DNA from: Solirubrobacterales bacterium
GTDB lineage: Bacteria; Actinomycetota; Thermoleophilia; Solirubrobacterales; Solirubrobacteraceae
Assembly: GCA_019240015.1 (NCBI GenBank)
Contig: JAFAZB010000327.1
Coordinates: 1-33,017 of the forward strand
Reading direction: 5' to 3'
Length of the DNA: 33,017 nucleotides
Numbering within the stretch: the first letter of the stretch is position 1; every line of letters starts with the position of its first letter. This document shows, piece by piece, positions 8,070 to 14,970 of this stretch. Made by a program: the position numbers and the translations under genes. A model generated the notes under the pieces. That model was not told where the DNA came from, searched no databases, and worked only from the letters and a program-made list of their open reading frames with translations.

Positions 8070-8350
8070 GGCCGTGTGGCGCCGGGATGCGGCTGAGCCG
8101 GGCTGACAGCCGGCCTGCGGCGTCGTGCTGTGGCACGTGGTGCACGTAGATCATGTCGTCGCGATATCGGCGTGAACCATGTATGCCTTCACGTCCGAGG
8201 ACGGCCAGGGTGCCGAACGTAAGGCGCAGATCGTGAAAACGAAGGTGCGCGATGCCAGCTGCCCTAAGCGCCTTGTAATAGCGGGCCGGCGGTTCGGGGG
8301 TGGCGGTCACGGCACTCGACGTCTCGTTTTCCCGGTCGAAGTGGTCAGCG
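8070..8350 (-). pseudogene. decayed C-terminal fragment of a phage-type tyrosine integrase
   Basis: On the minus strand a frame reads 'RYYKALRAAGIAHLRFHDLRLTFGTLAV' and then 'MIYVHHVPQHDAAGRL', a clear match to the end of the catalytic domain of actinobacterial integrases. The HxLRH box has become HDLRL, losing one conserved His, and the roughly 20 residues that normally contain 'MGHADIQTT' are replaced by a shorter unrelated stretch. The Tyr in 'MIYVHH' remains. No N-terminal domain exists upstream, because the intact integrase and a tRNA remnant begin there. The frame continues as non-homologous sequence to 7855. It is the remains of an earlier integration module, different from the intact enzyme next door. 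Confidence 0.75.
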
Positions 8351-8386
8351 CGGCGTGTCGGCGGCTTTCAGGCGATTCGCCTGGCA

Positions 8387-8434
8387 GGTGAAGGATCGGA
8401 ATCGAACCCACGACCGTCTGGACCAGAATCAGAG
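8387..8434 (-). other. tRNA-Gln(CTG)-like 3' half, probable attachment-site remnant
   Basis: The minus strand reads TCTGA-TTCTGGT-CCAGA, an anticodon arm with CTG in the anticodon place. It continues CGGTC, a T arm with GTGGG-TTCGATT, and an acceptor strand ending CCTTCACC. The anticodon stem pairs at 4 of 5 positions and the T stem at 4 of 5 (one G-G mismatch). No D arm or 5' acceptor strand (it should be GTGAAGG) lies at the expected distance, so only the 3' half is present. The TGA stop of the intact integrase is inside the anticodon stem. tRNA 3' halves are standard attB cores for integrases, so this is best read as one end of an integrated element. Confidence 0.7.
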
Positions 8435-9652
8435 TGGCGACTCGCTGGCGTCCGCAATCGCCCTCCCAACCGACAGCGGCGTGAAGACTTCCTGGATCCA
8501 TGCCGCGTGCAGGTCGTTCGGTGCGAAGTGCGCGTAGATCGCTGTCGTCGCTGGATCGGAGTGGCCGAGCCATCCCTGCAGCGTTCGCATCGAGACGCGA
8601 GGATCGCGCGCCATCATCGTCCCAAACGTGTGGCGGAGGTCGTGGAAGCGAACCCGGCGCACGTGAGCACGATGCAGAGCGAGCTGAAATCGCTTCGATA
8701 CGGCGGATCCGTCGAGCGGGAGTCCTGTTCCCCGAGGATGGGTGAATACTGGGGCGTCCTCGGCCTGGTACGGCGTAACCTCCCAAAGCCGTTGCAACTC
8801 TCCGGCAACACGATCTGCCAGCGGAACGTCGCGGCGAGAGCTAGCTGACTTGGGGGTGTCCTCCTTCCCGCCGACGAACGTGCGAGCCACCCTGATTTTC
8901 CGCGCCTCCCAGTCGACATCCTTCCACCGCAGGCCGAGGAGCTCACCTCGGCGCAAGCCGGTCATTGCCGCCGTCAGCACCAGGGTCCGCTCGACATAGC
9001 CAAGCGGATCGTCTGGCATCTCGCGCAACACCTTCTCGAGCTCCTCGAGAGTCAGGAAACAGAGCTCGTCCGGCTCGCTGCGCGCCTTGCGCGGCTTGTC
9101 GTAATCGGCGACCGGATTCTCGGCGAGCCAGCCCCTCCGCTTCGCGGTGGTGAGCATCGCGCCAAGTAGCCCCAAAACGTTTCGACGCGACTGCGGTTTC
9201 AGTCCGGCTTCTCGGAGAGCTCGATCCAGAGCGGCAACGTCGTTGGTTGTGATCCGGTCGACTGGGAGCGCCCCGAAATACGGCACCAGGTGCGCGTCGA
9301 TGAGCGACCGATATCCCCGGACGGTCGAGCGCTTGAGGCCGGCGTTCTGCTTTATCTCGAGATGCGCTTCCACCACGTCCGAGATCGTCCTGCGGTCGCC
9401 GCCGGCCGTTGTCGGCCGGACGTCCGCACCGATCAGACGCCGCAACTCGGCTTCGGCTTGAGTCCGGGTCAGGCCCTGGCGCGTGCCGCGGGGGCGGACC
9501 ATGCCGAGCCGACGCATGATCTGGTGACCGCCAGCAGCTCGCCACTTCCCGTAATAGACGCCGTCGCGAACGATGATCGAGCCGGTGCCACGGCGACGGC
9601 GATTCGGCTTTCGAGACCGGGTGTTGGACACTGACGAGACCTCCGGGCGCAT
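8429..9652 (-). CDS. int: site-specific tyrosine recombinase (integrase), intact
   Basis: The 407-residue enzyme has the usual order: an N-terminal basic arm-binding segment ('GTGSIIVRDGVYYGKW'), a SAM-like core-binding domain ('LKRSTVRGYRSLIDAHLVPYFG') and a catalytic domain. The catalytic residues are all visible: Arg in 'TGLRRGELLGLRW', Lys in 'PKSASSRRDVPL', His and Arg in 'HDLRHTFGT', His in 'GWLGHSDPATT', and the nucleophile Tyr in 'AIYAHF'. It inserts and excises an element at att sites. The start is ATG 9652; a GTG at 9631 with GGAGG about 9 bases upstream is an equally good candidate. Its last codons run into the tRNA-Gln-like remnant, the int-att arrangement seen in many actinobacterial integrative elements. 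No xis gene was found beside it. Confidence 0.93.
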   Translation of the reverse strand: MRPEVSSVSNTRSRKPNRRRRGTGSIIVRDGVYYGKWRAAGGHQIMRRLGMVRPRGTRQGLTRTQAEAELRRLIGADVRPTTAGGDRRTISDVVEAHLEIKQNAGLKRSTVRGYRSLIDAHLVPYFGALPVDRITTNDVAALDRALREAGLKPQSRRNVLGLLGAMLTTAKRRGWLAENPVADYDKPRKARSEPDELCFLTLEELEKVLREMPDDPLGYVERTLVLTAAMTGLRRGELLGLRWKDVDWEARKIRVARTFVGGKEDTPKSASSRRDVPLADRVAGELQRLWEVTPYQAEDAPVFTHPRGTGLPLDGSAVSKRFQLALHRAHVRRVRFHDLRHTFGTMMARDPRVSMRTLQGWLGHSDPATTAIYAHFAPNDLHAAWIQEVFTPLSVGRAIADASESPL

Positions 9653-9783
9653 CGTTCCGGCGAACCAACGGTTGCCTTGCTACCAACGATGCTACCAAAC
9701 TGAGCAAAACTCAGGCGATCTCTATGCAGCTTGTCGCCTTTATTTACAGGCTCATCCGAGTCAGAAGATCCTCTGCCATCATT

Positions 9784-9825
9784 CTACGGAACCGAAGGTC
9801 GGGAGTTCGAATCTCTCCGGGCGCG
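9784..9825 (+). other. tRNA-Arg(ACG)-like 3' half, probable att site and element boundary
   Basis: The plus strand reads CTACGGA (anticodon loop with ACG), ACCGA, AGGTC, a T arm GGGAG-TTCGAAT-CTCTC and an acceptor strand CGGGCGC with discriminator G. Five of five T-stem positions pair, one of them G-T. The 5' acceptor (expected GCGCCCG), the D arm and a pairing anticodon 5' strand are missing upstream. It is therefore the 3' half from the anticodon loop on, the typical crossover segment duplicated by integration. With this orientation the intact tRNA-Arg should lie left of the window, and the element should span from there to here. Confidence 0.75.
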
Positions 9826-9826
9826 T

Positions 9827-10384
9827 CTAACAGCGTGTCAGCGTTCGGGGCTCGCCAAACCGGCCTTGGAGATCGCGGACGATCGTGCCAAGAAGGCCCG
9901 ATGCGAGCAGTCCTGGCCCGAGCGGCCCGGACCTATTCTCACCCACTGGTGGTAGCTGCCGGAGTGCGGTTCTGGTCGCCGGCGACATATGACTGAGCTG
10001 CCATTCGATCTCGTCGCTGACAGCCCCGGGAAGGTCGGGGGCAGCGAGCCCAGCCGCCTTGGCGGCGTACGCGGCGGCACCCAGGGCGTGCGCGCCCATG
10101 TGGGGAATCGCTCCGGCCTGCGCAGCTGCTCTGGCGGCAGAAACCGCTGACGGCGTGGCAACCGCGCCCGCGGGGGCGCCGCCGACGAAGCGAGATCGGA
10201 TCTCTTCTGCGACATCGAGCTCGCCCCGGGCAAACGCCCGCGTTCGGGCGATTGCATCACGGGGACGGCTATCACCTGGGCGTTCCGATTCGAACAACCA
10301 CAGCACGCGCTGTGCGCAGTCCGCCGCCCACCCAGCGACGGTTCGCCTGTCCGACTCGCTCAATGTCTGCGGAGAGCCCACCAC
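9827..10384 (-). CDS. putative immunity protein, Imm-5-like family
   Basis: The 185-residue soluble protein resembles the actinobacterial 'imm-5 like' or putative immunity protein family throughout: 'AGWAADCAQRVLWLFE', 'RPRDAIARTRAFARGELDV', 'ARAAAQAGAIPHMGAHALGAAAYAAKAAGLA', 'WQLSHMSPATRTALRQLPPVGENRSGPLGPGLL'. It is alpha-helical and rich in Ala. The family name comes from domain databases and no toxin target is known; no toxin gene is adjacent here. The start is GTG 10384 with GGGAG about 9 bases upstream. Its stop lies 2 bases after the tRNA-Arg-like remnant, making it the first chromosomal gene beyond the element. Confidence 0.75.
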   Translation of the reverse strand: MVGSPQTLSESDRRTVAGWAADCAQRVLWLFESERPGDSRPRDAIARTRAFARGELDVAEEIRSRFVGGAPAGAVATPSAVSAARAAAQAGAIPHMGAHALGAAAYAAKAAGLAAPDLPGAVSDEIEWQLSHMSPATRTALRQLPPVGENRSGPLGPGLLASGLLGTIVRDLQGRFGEPRTLTRC

Positions 10385-10427
10385 CTCTGATTCTCCCGTC
10401 CCACCCTCGATATCGGAATCACGGCCG

Positions 10428-10847
10428 CTACCGAGCCTCCAGCATGTGCTTCAGGGCATGTAGCTGGTGGCGGACGTCGCGTTGAACGCCGCGGGCGAAG
10501 CCCTTACGCAGGAACCGCGGCAGCGTCTTCCGTTCGAAGTCACTGATCTGCGTAAAGCTGGTTCCCCGTTCAGTTCCCTCCAGCCGGTACTCGACCTCGA
10601 ACACCGAGGCTCGGTCCTCCTCGCGCAGTTTCAACCGACGGGGCGGATCGAGTTCGAGCTGTTCGACCAGCAGCGTCACCGGCGGGCGCAAGGGAAACGG
10701 TTTATGCCGCACCTGCCACCGTCGAGCTCCCGCAGACTCGACGGATTTGACCTTCCTACACCAGCGTGGGTCATTGGCGTGGTCGGCGACGAAGACCCAC
10801 ACCTCATCGGGCGAGCGCGCGATCTCGATCGTCTCTTTGACCTGCAT
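10428..10847 (-). CDS. SRPBCC-family protein (START/polyketide-cyclase fold)
   Basis: The 139 residues open with 'MQVKETIEIARSPDEVWVFVADHANDPRWCRKV', the first strand and helix pair typical of polyketide_cyc2/SRPBCC proteins, and continue with 'FEVEYRLEGTERGTSFTQISDFE' and a C-terminal helix. The fold makes a deep hydrophobic pocket and binds lipids or aromatic ligands; the ligand here cannot be read from sequence. It is 43 bases upstream of the Imm-5-like gene on the same strand and may be co-transcribed with it. Confidence 0.8.
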   Translation of the reverse strand: MQVKETIEIARSPDEVWVFVADHANDPRWCRKVKSVESAGARRWQVRHKPFPLRPPVTLLVEQLELDPPRRLKLREEDRASVFEVEYRLEGTERGTSFTQISDFERKTLPRFLRKGFARGVQRDVRHQLHALKHMLEAR

Positions 10848-11051
10848 TTCTGCGACCCCGACTCTACGGTCAACCGGTCATCCCGACTAGAGCCAGTTGT
10901 GATGGGCGACCACAGCTGGAGCACTCCTCGGCGCGCCAGCGCGTCTTCGGTGTGACGTGGCACAACGACCTGGTCGGAGCGTCGAGAGCCGGCGTCGTGG
11001 AGCGCTGGAGCGGGCGGGTGCGATGATTTCTTTCCGACAGTCTCTTTCCCA

Positions 11052-11654
11052 ATGACAAAGACATCCGCTCACCTCTCCATCTCCCTCGACGGCTACATCG
11101 CTGGGCCGAGACAGGATCGTGAGAACCCGATCGGTGTCGGCGGCCTGCAGCTGCACCAGTGGCACCTGGCTGAGCCGCTGCACGAGGGAGACGCCCGCTC
11201 CCGAGAGCACCTGGCCATGAAACGTGGTGCCTACGTGATGGGCCGGAACATGTTTGGCCCGATCCGCGGCGAGTGGGACGAGGAATGGCGGGGGTGGTGG
11301 GGCGACGAGCCGCCCTACCATGCGCCCGTGTTCGTGCTCACGCACCACGACCACGAGCCGATCGAACTGGAGGGCGGTACGACGTTCCGCTTCGTCACCG
11401 ACGGCTTCGACGCCGCCTACGCGCAAGCGGTGGCCGCCGCGGGCGACCGCGAGGTCCTGATCGCGGGCGGCGCTTCGACCGTGCGCCAGGCGTTTGCAGC
11501 GCGCGTGATCGACGAGCTCGTGCTCGACGTCGCACCGGTGCTACTCGGCGACGGCGAAGCGCTATTCCAGGGCGTCGAAGATCCCGGGCTGGAGCCAGTC
11601 GAGGTGATCCACTCCCCGAAGGCGACACATATCACCTACCGCGTGGGCCGTTGA
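11052..11654 (+). CDS. dihydrofolate-reductase-fold protein (RibD C-terminal family)
   Basis: The 200-residue protein matches the RibD_C/DHFR-like reductases common in actinobacteria. It has an N-terminal 'SISLDGYIAGP' (first strand and substrate loop), 'AYVMGRNMFGP', and the NADPH-binding 'DREVLIAGGASTVRQAF', then 'IDELVLDVAPVLLGDGEALF'. These enzymes reduce pteridine- or pyrimidine-like substrates with NADPH; the real substrate of this stand-alone group is unknown. The ATG at 11052 lacks a clear ribosome site, so translation may be leaderless. It is divergent from the SRPBCC gene. Confidence 0.85.
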   Translation: MTKTSAHLSISLDGYIAGPRQDRENPIGVGGLQLHQWHLAEPLHEGDARSREHLAMKRGAYVMGRNMFGPIRGEWDEEWRGWWGDEPPYHAPVFVLTHHDHEPIELEGGTTFRFVTDGFDAAYAQAVAAAGDREVLIAGGASTVRQAFAARVIDELVLDVAPVLLGDGEALFQGVEDPGLEPVEVIHSPKATHITYRVGR

Positions 11655-11940
11655 GCGCTGCCGCTCCCGGCGGTCCACCAAGCACCGAACTACCCATCGC
11701 CTGTTCGTTAACTGAGACGGATGGCGCGGAAAGGATGATGCGCTGGCAGGCGCTCGCCGACCGCCGCGCAGGCTTACTCAGGACGCGGATCACATCGCGC
11801 TGATCATCCGATCCGAGCCTGATGGCCTTGCGACGATCACGGAGCTATTCGAGGCGCGCGACCGCCGGCCCTAAGCGGCGCCGTGCTGCGCTGGGGAGCC
11901 ACTTTCTAAGCTTGTTGTGACACAGACCAAAGGAGCAGTC
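11655..11940. other. 286-base gap, possible short gene remnant
   Basis: No complete gene is seen. Near 11785-11874 one plus-strand frame ends in 'IIRSEPDGLATITELFEARD' before a stop, which reads like a protein C-terminus, but no start or family could be assigned. The last 12 bases hold the AAAGGAG ribosome site of the next gene. Confidence 0.3.
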
Positions 11941-12378
11941 ATGCCGCTACACGGCGAGTACGAGCCGAGCTCGGAGAAGTGGGTCCGCGACCAGGTCGAT
12001 AGCTACGAAGGTTCAGGGGGAACGTCAGGGACGACTTTGCGCGGCGTCCCGGTCGTCGTGATCACCTCGCGCGGCGTCCGTTCCGGGAAGCTGCGCAAGA
12101 ACCCGGTCATGCGAGTCGAGCACGACGGCGTATACGCGGCGGTGGCTTCCAAGGGCGGCGCTGCTCGGCATCCGGCCTGGTACCACAATCTCATCGAGCA
12201 TCCACTCGTTGAGCTGCAGGACGGGGCATCCACCGGCGACTACACCGCACGAGAAGCTTCCGGCGAGGAACGCGCGGTGTGGTGGCAGCGCGCGGTCGAG
12301 GTCTGGCCCGACTACGACAGCTACCAGACCAAGACCGACCGGCAGATCCCGGTGTTCGTGCTCGAGCCTCGTAAATAG
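11941..12378 (+). CDS. deazaflavin (F420)-dependent nitroreductase-family protein, DDN-like
   Basis: The start is ATG 11941 (145 residues), with AAAGGAG 5 to 6 bases upstream; the GTG at 11917 lacks such a site. The order of motifs is that of the DDN/FDOR-A split-beta-barrel family: '[56 protein letters not shown]'. The Lys-rich and Arg-rich loop and 'HPAWYHNL' form the F420 phosphate and deazaflavin pocket in characterised members such as mycobacterial Ddn. Such enzymes reduce quinones or nitro compounds with F420H2. The physiological substrate is unknown. Confidence 0.9.
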   Translation: MPLHGEYEPSSEKWVRDQVDSYEGSGGTSGTTLRGVPVVVITSRGVRSGKLRKNPVMRVEHDGVYAAVASKGGAARHPAWYHNLIEHPLVELQDGASTGDYTAREASGEERAVWWQRAVEVWPDYDSYQTKTDRQIPVFVLEPRK

Positions 12379-12426
12379 GTCAGCGGGTCGAGCGGCGTCG
12401 ACGCCGGCGCCAGATCACGCGGACGG

Positions 12427-12699
12427 TCAGGCTCGCTCGTAGAACTCGACTCGCAGCGAGCCCGCGTCCACCCCGGCATCCTCCATCGCTTGGCGCAGCT
12501 CCGGGTTCTCCATGAACGAGTGCGCCTCATCTGAGCTACTGAACCGATGCATCACCAGAATCTCATCCGGTTGGCCCTCAGCGCGATAGACCGCTTCTTC
12601 GGTCACCCCACCCTGGCGCTGGAGCTCACCAACGCTGTCGTACACACGACGCCAGGCCTCATAGTCGGCGACACGGTGGCGAACGAACATGACCGTCAT
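12427..12699 (-). CDS. small dimeric alpha+beta-barrel-like protein (ABM/antibiotic monooxygenase-like)
   Basis: The start is ATG 12699 with GGAGGA close upstream, giving 90 residues. The pattern 'MTVMFVRHRVADYEAWRRVYDS', then 'EEAVYRAEGQPDEILVMHRFSSSDEAHSFMENPELRQAMEDAGV', is the strand-helix-strand layout of dimeric ferredoxin-like proteins of the Dabb/ABM type. No metal or heme ligand is obvious. It may be an enzyme or a small-molecule binder. It is divergent from the epimerase-like gene, 50 bases away. Confidence 0.7.
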   Translation of the reverse strand: MTVMFVRHRVADYEAWRRVYDSVGELQRQGGVTEEAVYRAEGQPDEILVMHRFSSSDEAHSFMENPELRQAMEDAGVDAGSLRVEFYERA

Positions 12700-12749
12700 C
12701 CTGTCCTCCTCGAGTTTGTGGTTGCGCAACCCCTCCCCACGGTCCGCTG

Positions 12750-13409
12750 GTGAACGTATCCGATCCAAACGAGCAGGCGCAAGCACGCCCGAAGCGGATC
12801 TTTCTGGCTGGCGCGACGGGCGTCTTGGGCATCCGCCTGCTGCCGATCCTGATCACCGACGGCCACCGAGTAGCGGGGATGACCCGCTCAGCGGCGAACA
12901 CCGCGCAACTCGAAGCGCTCGGCGCCGAGCCGGTGGTGTGCGACATCTATGACGCGGAGCGACTCGCCGATGCCATCCGGTCATTCGCGCCAGAGCTCGT
13001 CATGCATCAGGTGACCGACCTGCCCGATCGGCTGGAGCAGCTCGGCGACTACGCAGAGCGCAACGATCGGATCCGCACCGAGGGGACGCGCAACCTGATC
13101 GCGGCCGCTGCCGGCGCGGGTTGCGATCGCCTGCTGGCGCAGAGCATCGCGTGGCGACCGCAGGGTCGGGGCGCGGTCGTGGAGCAGCACGAGCATCAGG
13201 TCCTCGACGCCCGCGGAATGGTCGTCCGCTATGGACAGCTCTATGGTCCGGGAACCTTCTACGAGGACCGGCCTCCTGGCCACCCCCAAGTGCATGTCGA
13301 CGCTGCCGCGCGGGCAACGATCGAGCTGCTCGGCGCGCGGCCCGGGGTGGTGGCGATCGTCGAAGACGAGCACGGTCACGTGCAGCCGACACGGGTCGAC
13401 GGTGATTGA
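12750..13409 (+). CDS. NAD-dependent epimerase/dehydratase-like protein (extended SDR, short)
   Basis: The 219 residues start with a Rossmann nucleotide-binding motif, 'IFLAGATGVLGIRLLPIL', followed by 'VVCDIYDAERLADAI', the adenine-binding region of extended SDRs. The usual catalytic YxxxK is not evident. Around the expected place is 'VVRYGQLYGPGTFY', normally found downstream of it, and the protein is about 80 residues shorter than typical members. It may be an internally deleted or non-enzymatic member (NmrA-like regulators are an alternative). Its 3' end overlaps the convergent kinase gene by 34 bases. Confidence 0.75.
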   Translation: MNVSDPNEQAQARPKRIFLAGATGVLGIRLLPILITDGHRVAGMTRSAANTAQLEALGAEPVVCDIYDAERLADAIRSFAPELVMHQVTDLPDRLEQLGDYAERNDRIRTEGTRNLIAAAAGAGCDRLLAQSIAWRPQGRGAVVEQHEHQVLDARGMVVRYGQLYGPGTFYEDRPPGHPQVHVDAAARATIELLGARPGVVAIVEDEHGHVQPTRVDGD

Positions 13410-14251
13410 GAGCGTGCGCGGCGCTGGGCGTCGTAGTGCTGCCAGATCTCGAGGTAGAGAACCTGCGCCTCCACGAACGGGGCGAGAGCTCGTTCGTCGG
13501 CCCAGCCGTAAGCCTCGAGCGCCCGCGCGACGAACGCGCGGTCGGCTCCGCGAGCACCGAGACTGATCACGAATCCAGCTAGGTCCCACTGGACTGGGCC
13601 ACGGAAGGTGTCCTCGAAATCGTTCCAGACGAGCCGCTCACTCGTACTGAGGATGTTGCCGAGCGACACATCGCCGTGGAGCGCTTGCACCGGCAGGGGC
13701 GCTGCGAACACCGGGGCGCTGAGCGCGAGCAGCCTAGTCCGCAGGCGGTCGATCGCTTGACGGCTGAGGGCCTCGGTTGGCCGGAGCTGTCGCTGCAGAC
13801 GCTCGATCTCACGCTGGACATCGAGCGGCCCCCCCAGCTCGCCCGCGAACCCAGACAGGGACACGTGAAGGTCGCGCAGGGACCGTCCGAGCCTGTCCGG
13901 ACCGTGCTCGAGCCCGCCGCGTTTGTGGTCCCCGACCCACTCCCAGCAGGTCAGCCACAGTCCGTCTTGGTGATACGGGCCCGGGGCAATCAGCGAGCTG
14001 GGCCGCACGGCCACGCCCGAGGGCGCCAGGAAGCTCAGCACCGAGACCTCGCGCTCCAGCCATCGCCCGGGGTCGGCGTGCAGCGCCGCCGTGCCGGTCA
14101 TCACCCGCGCGACCACGGGCGCAGGCCGAAGGTGGACGAGCACGTTGCTAGCCGAGTGCAACACCCTGGCCCGCTCGCAGCGAACGCCGCGCTCGGACGC
14201 GACCGCGCACGCCGCGGCGACCGCTCGCCGTTCGTTAGGACCAGCGTCCAT
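13376..14251 (-). CDS. aminoglycoside phosphotransferase-fold kinase (APH family)
   Basis: The start is ATG 14251 (291 residues); the longer ORF reads into the regulator gene. The catalytic loop 'LPVQALHGDVSLGNIL' carries the Brenner motif HGD...N, and 'LVWNDFEDTFRGPVQWDLAGFV' gives the metal-binding Asp, as in APH-family kinases. N-terminal 'SASNVLVHLRPAPVVARVM' is the ATP-lobe strand pair. Substrates of this family range from aminoglycosides to choline and sugars, so resistance should not be assumed. It follows the response-regulator gene by 34 bases on the same strand and may be co-transcribed with it. Confidence 0.85.
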   Translation of the reverse strand: MDAGPNERRAVAAACAVASERGVRCERARVLHSASNVLVHLRPAPVVARVMTGTAALHADPGRWLEREVSVLSFLAPSGVAVRPSSLIAPGPYHQDGLWLTCWEWVGDHKRGGLEHGPDRLGRSLRDLHVSLSGFAGELGGPLDVQREIERLQRQLRPTEALSRQAIDRLRTRLLALSAPVFAAPLPVQALHGDVSLGNILSTSERLVWNDFEDTFRGPVQWDLAGFVISLGARGADRAFVARALEAYGWADERALAPFVEAQVLYLEIWQHYDAQRRARSQSPSTRVGCT

Positions 14252-14285
14252 CGATGCCAGCGATAGGCCTACCGCCGCGCCCGGC

Positions 14286-14960
14286 TCATGGTGGTGGCGT
14301 GGCGATGCCGGTGCGATAGGCGTAGTTGACCGCCTGCGCGCGGTCGCGGATCCCCGCTTTGGCGAACAGGTGGTTGATGTGGGACTTGATCGTGGCCGGG
14401 CTGACCACCAGGCGCGCGGCGATCTCGGCATTGGTGAGGCCTTCCGCGATCAGCGCGAGCACCTCGGCTTCGCGGGGAGTGAGCTCGTCCGGCAGCTCCG
14501 ACTCGCCTCGAGCAGCGGCCCGGCCGTCGGTAGCTGCCAGCGCCGCGACGACGTGATGCTGCACGGCGGGGTCGAGCGACGCTTCGCCCGCGGCAACGGT
14601 GAGGATCGCGGCGTGGATGTCCTGGCTCGAGGCGTCCTTGGTCAGGTAGCCGCGGGCGCCGGCCCGCAGCGCCCCGAGCACACTCTCGTCGTCGGCGTAG
14701 GTCGTGAGCGCGATCACGCGGACATCCGGCTGGCGTTCACGCAGCTGCCTGGTGGCCTCGATTCCGTCCATCCGTGGCATCCGCAGATCCATCAGGACCA
14801 CGTCCGGTTTGTGCTCCGCGGCGAGCGCCAGCGCCTGCTCTCCGTCCGCAGCGGTCCCGACCAGCTCGATCCTGTCCAGCAGCCCGAGCAGCGTGCCGAG
14901 GCTGTCGCGCACGAGCCGCTGGTCGTCGGCGAGCAGGACCCGGACTCGCGCGCGAACCAT
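14286..14960 (-). CDS. NarL/FixJ-type response regulator
   Basis: The 224-residue regulator starts at ATG 14960, 10 bases after the kinase stop codon. The receiver domain has the acidic pair in 'VLLADDQRLVRDSL', phospho-acceptor Asp58 in 'VLMDLRMPRMDG', the Thr in 'IALTTYAD' and the Lys in 'GYLTKDAS'. A LuxR-type helix-turn-helix follows at about 155-210 ('LTPREAEVLALIAEGLTNAEIAARLVVSPATIKSHINHLFAKAG'). It is the cognate partner of the kinase. The nested palindromes in the kinase/ABC intergenic region are its most likely target, by inference. Confidence 0.95.
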   Translation of the reverse strand: MVRARVRVLLADDQRLVRDSLGTLLGLLDRIELVGTAADGEQALALAAEHKPDVVLMDLRMPRMDGIEATRQLRERQPDVRVIALTTYADDESVLGALRAGARGYLTKDASSQDIHAAILTVAAGEASLDPAVQHHVVAALAATDGRAAARGESELPDELTPREAEVLALIAEGLTNAEIAARLVVSPATIKSHINHLFAKAGIRDRAQAVNYAYRTGIATPPP

Positions 14961-14970
14961 CTGCGACAAC

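Noticed and set aside
8387-8459. Complete tRNA-Gln gene
   Set aside because: The first 26 positions are integrase coding sequence without a D arm or the expected GTGAAGG acceptor strand.
9753-9825. Complete tRNA-Arg gene
   Set aside because: The 5' acceptor strand that should read GCGCCCG and the D arm are absent, and the anticodon stem does not pair fully; only the 3' half is a tRNA.
13376-14251. Antibiotic resistance gene (aminoglycoside phosphotransferase)
   Set aside because: The APH fold is clear, but the family is broad and nothing in the sequence or context indicates aminoglycoside as substrate.
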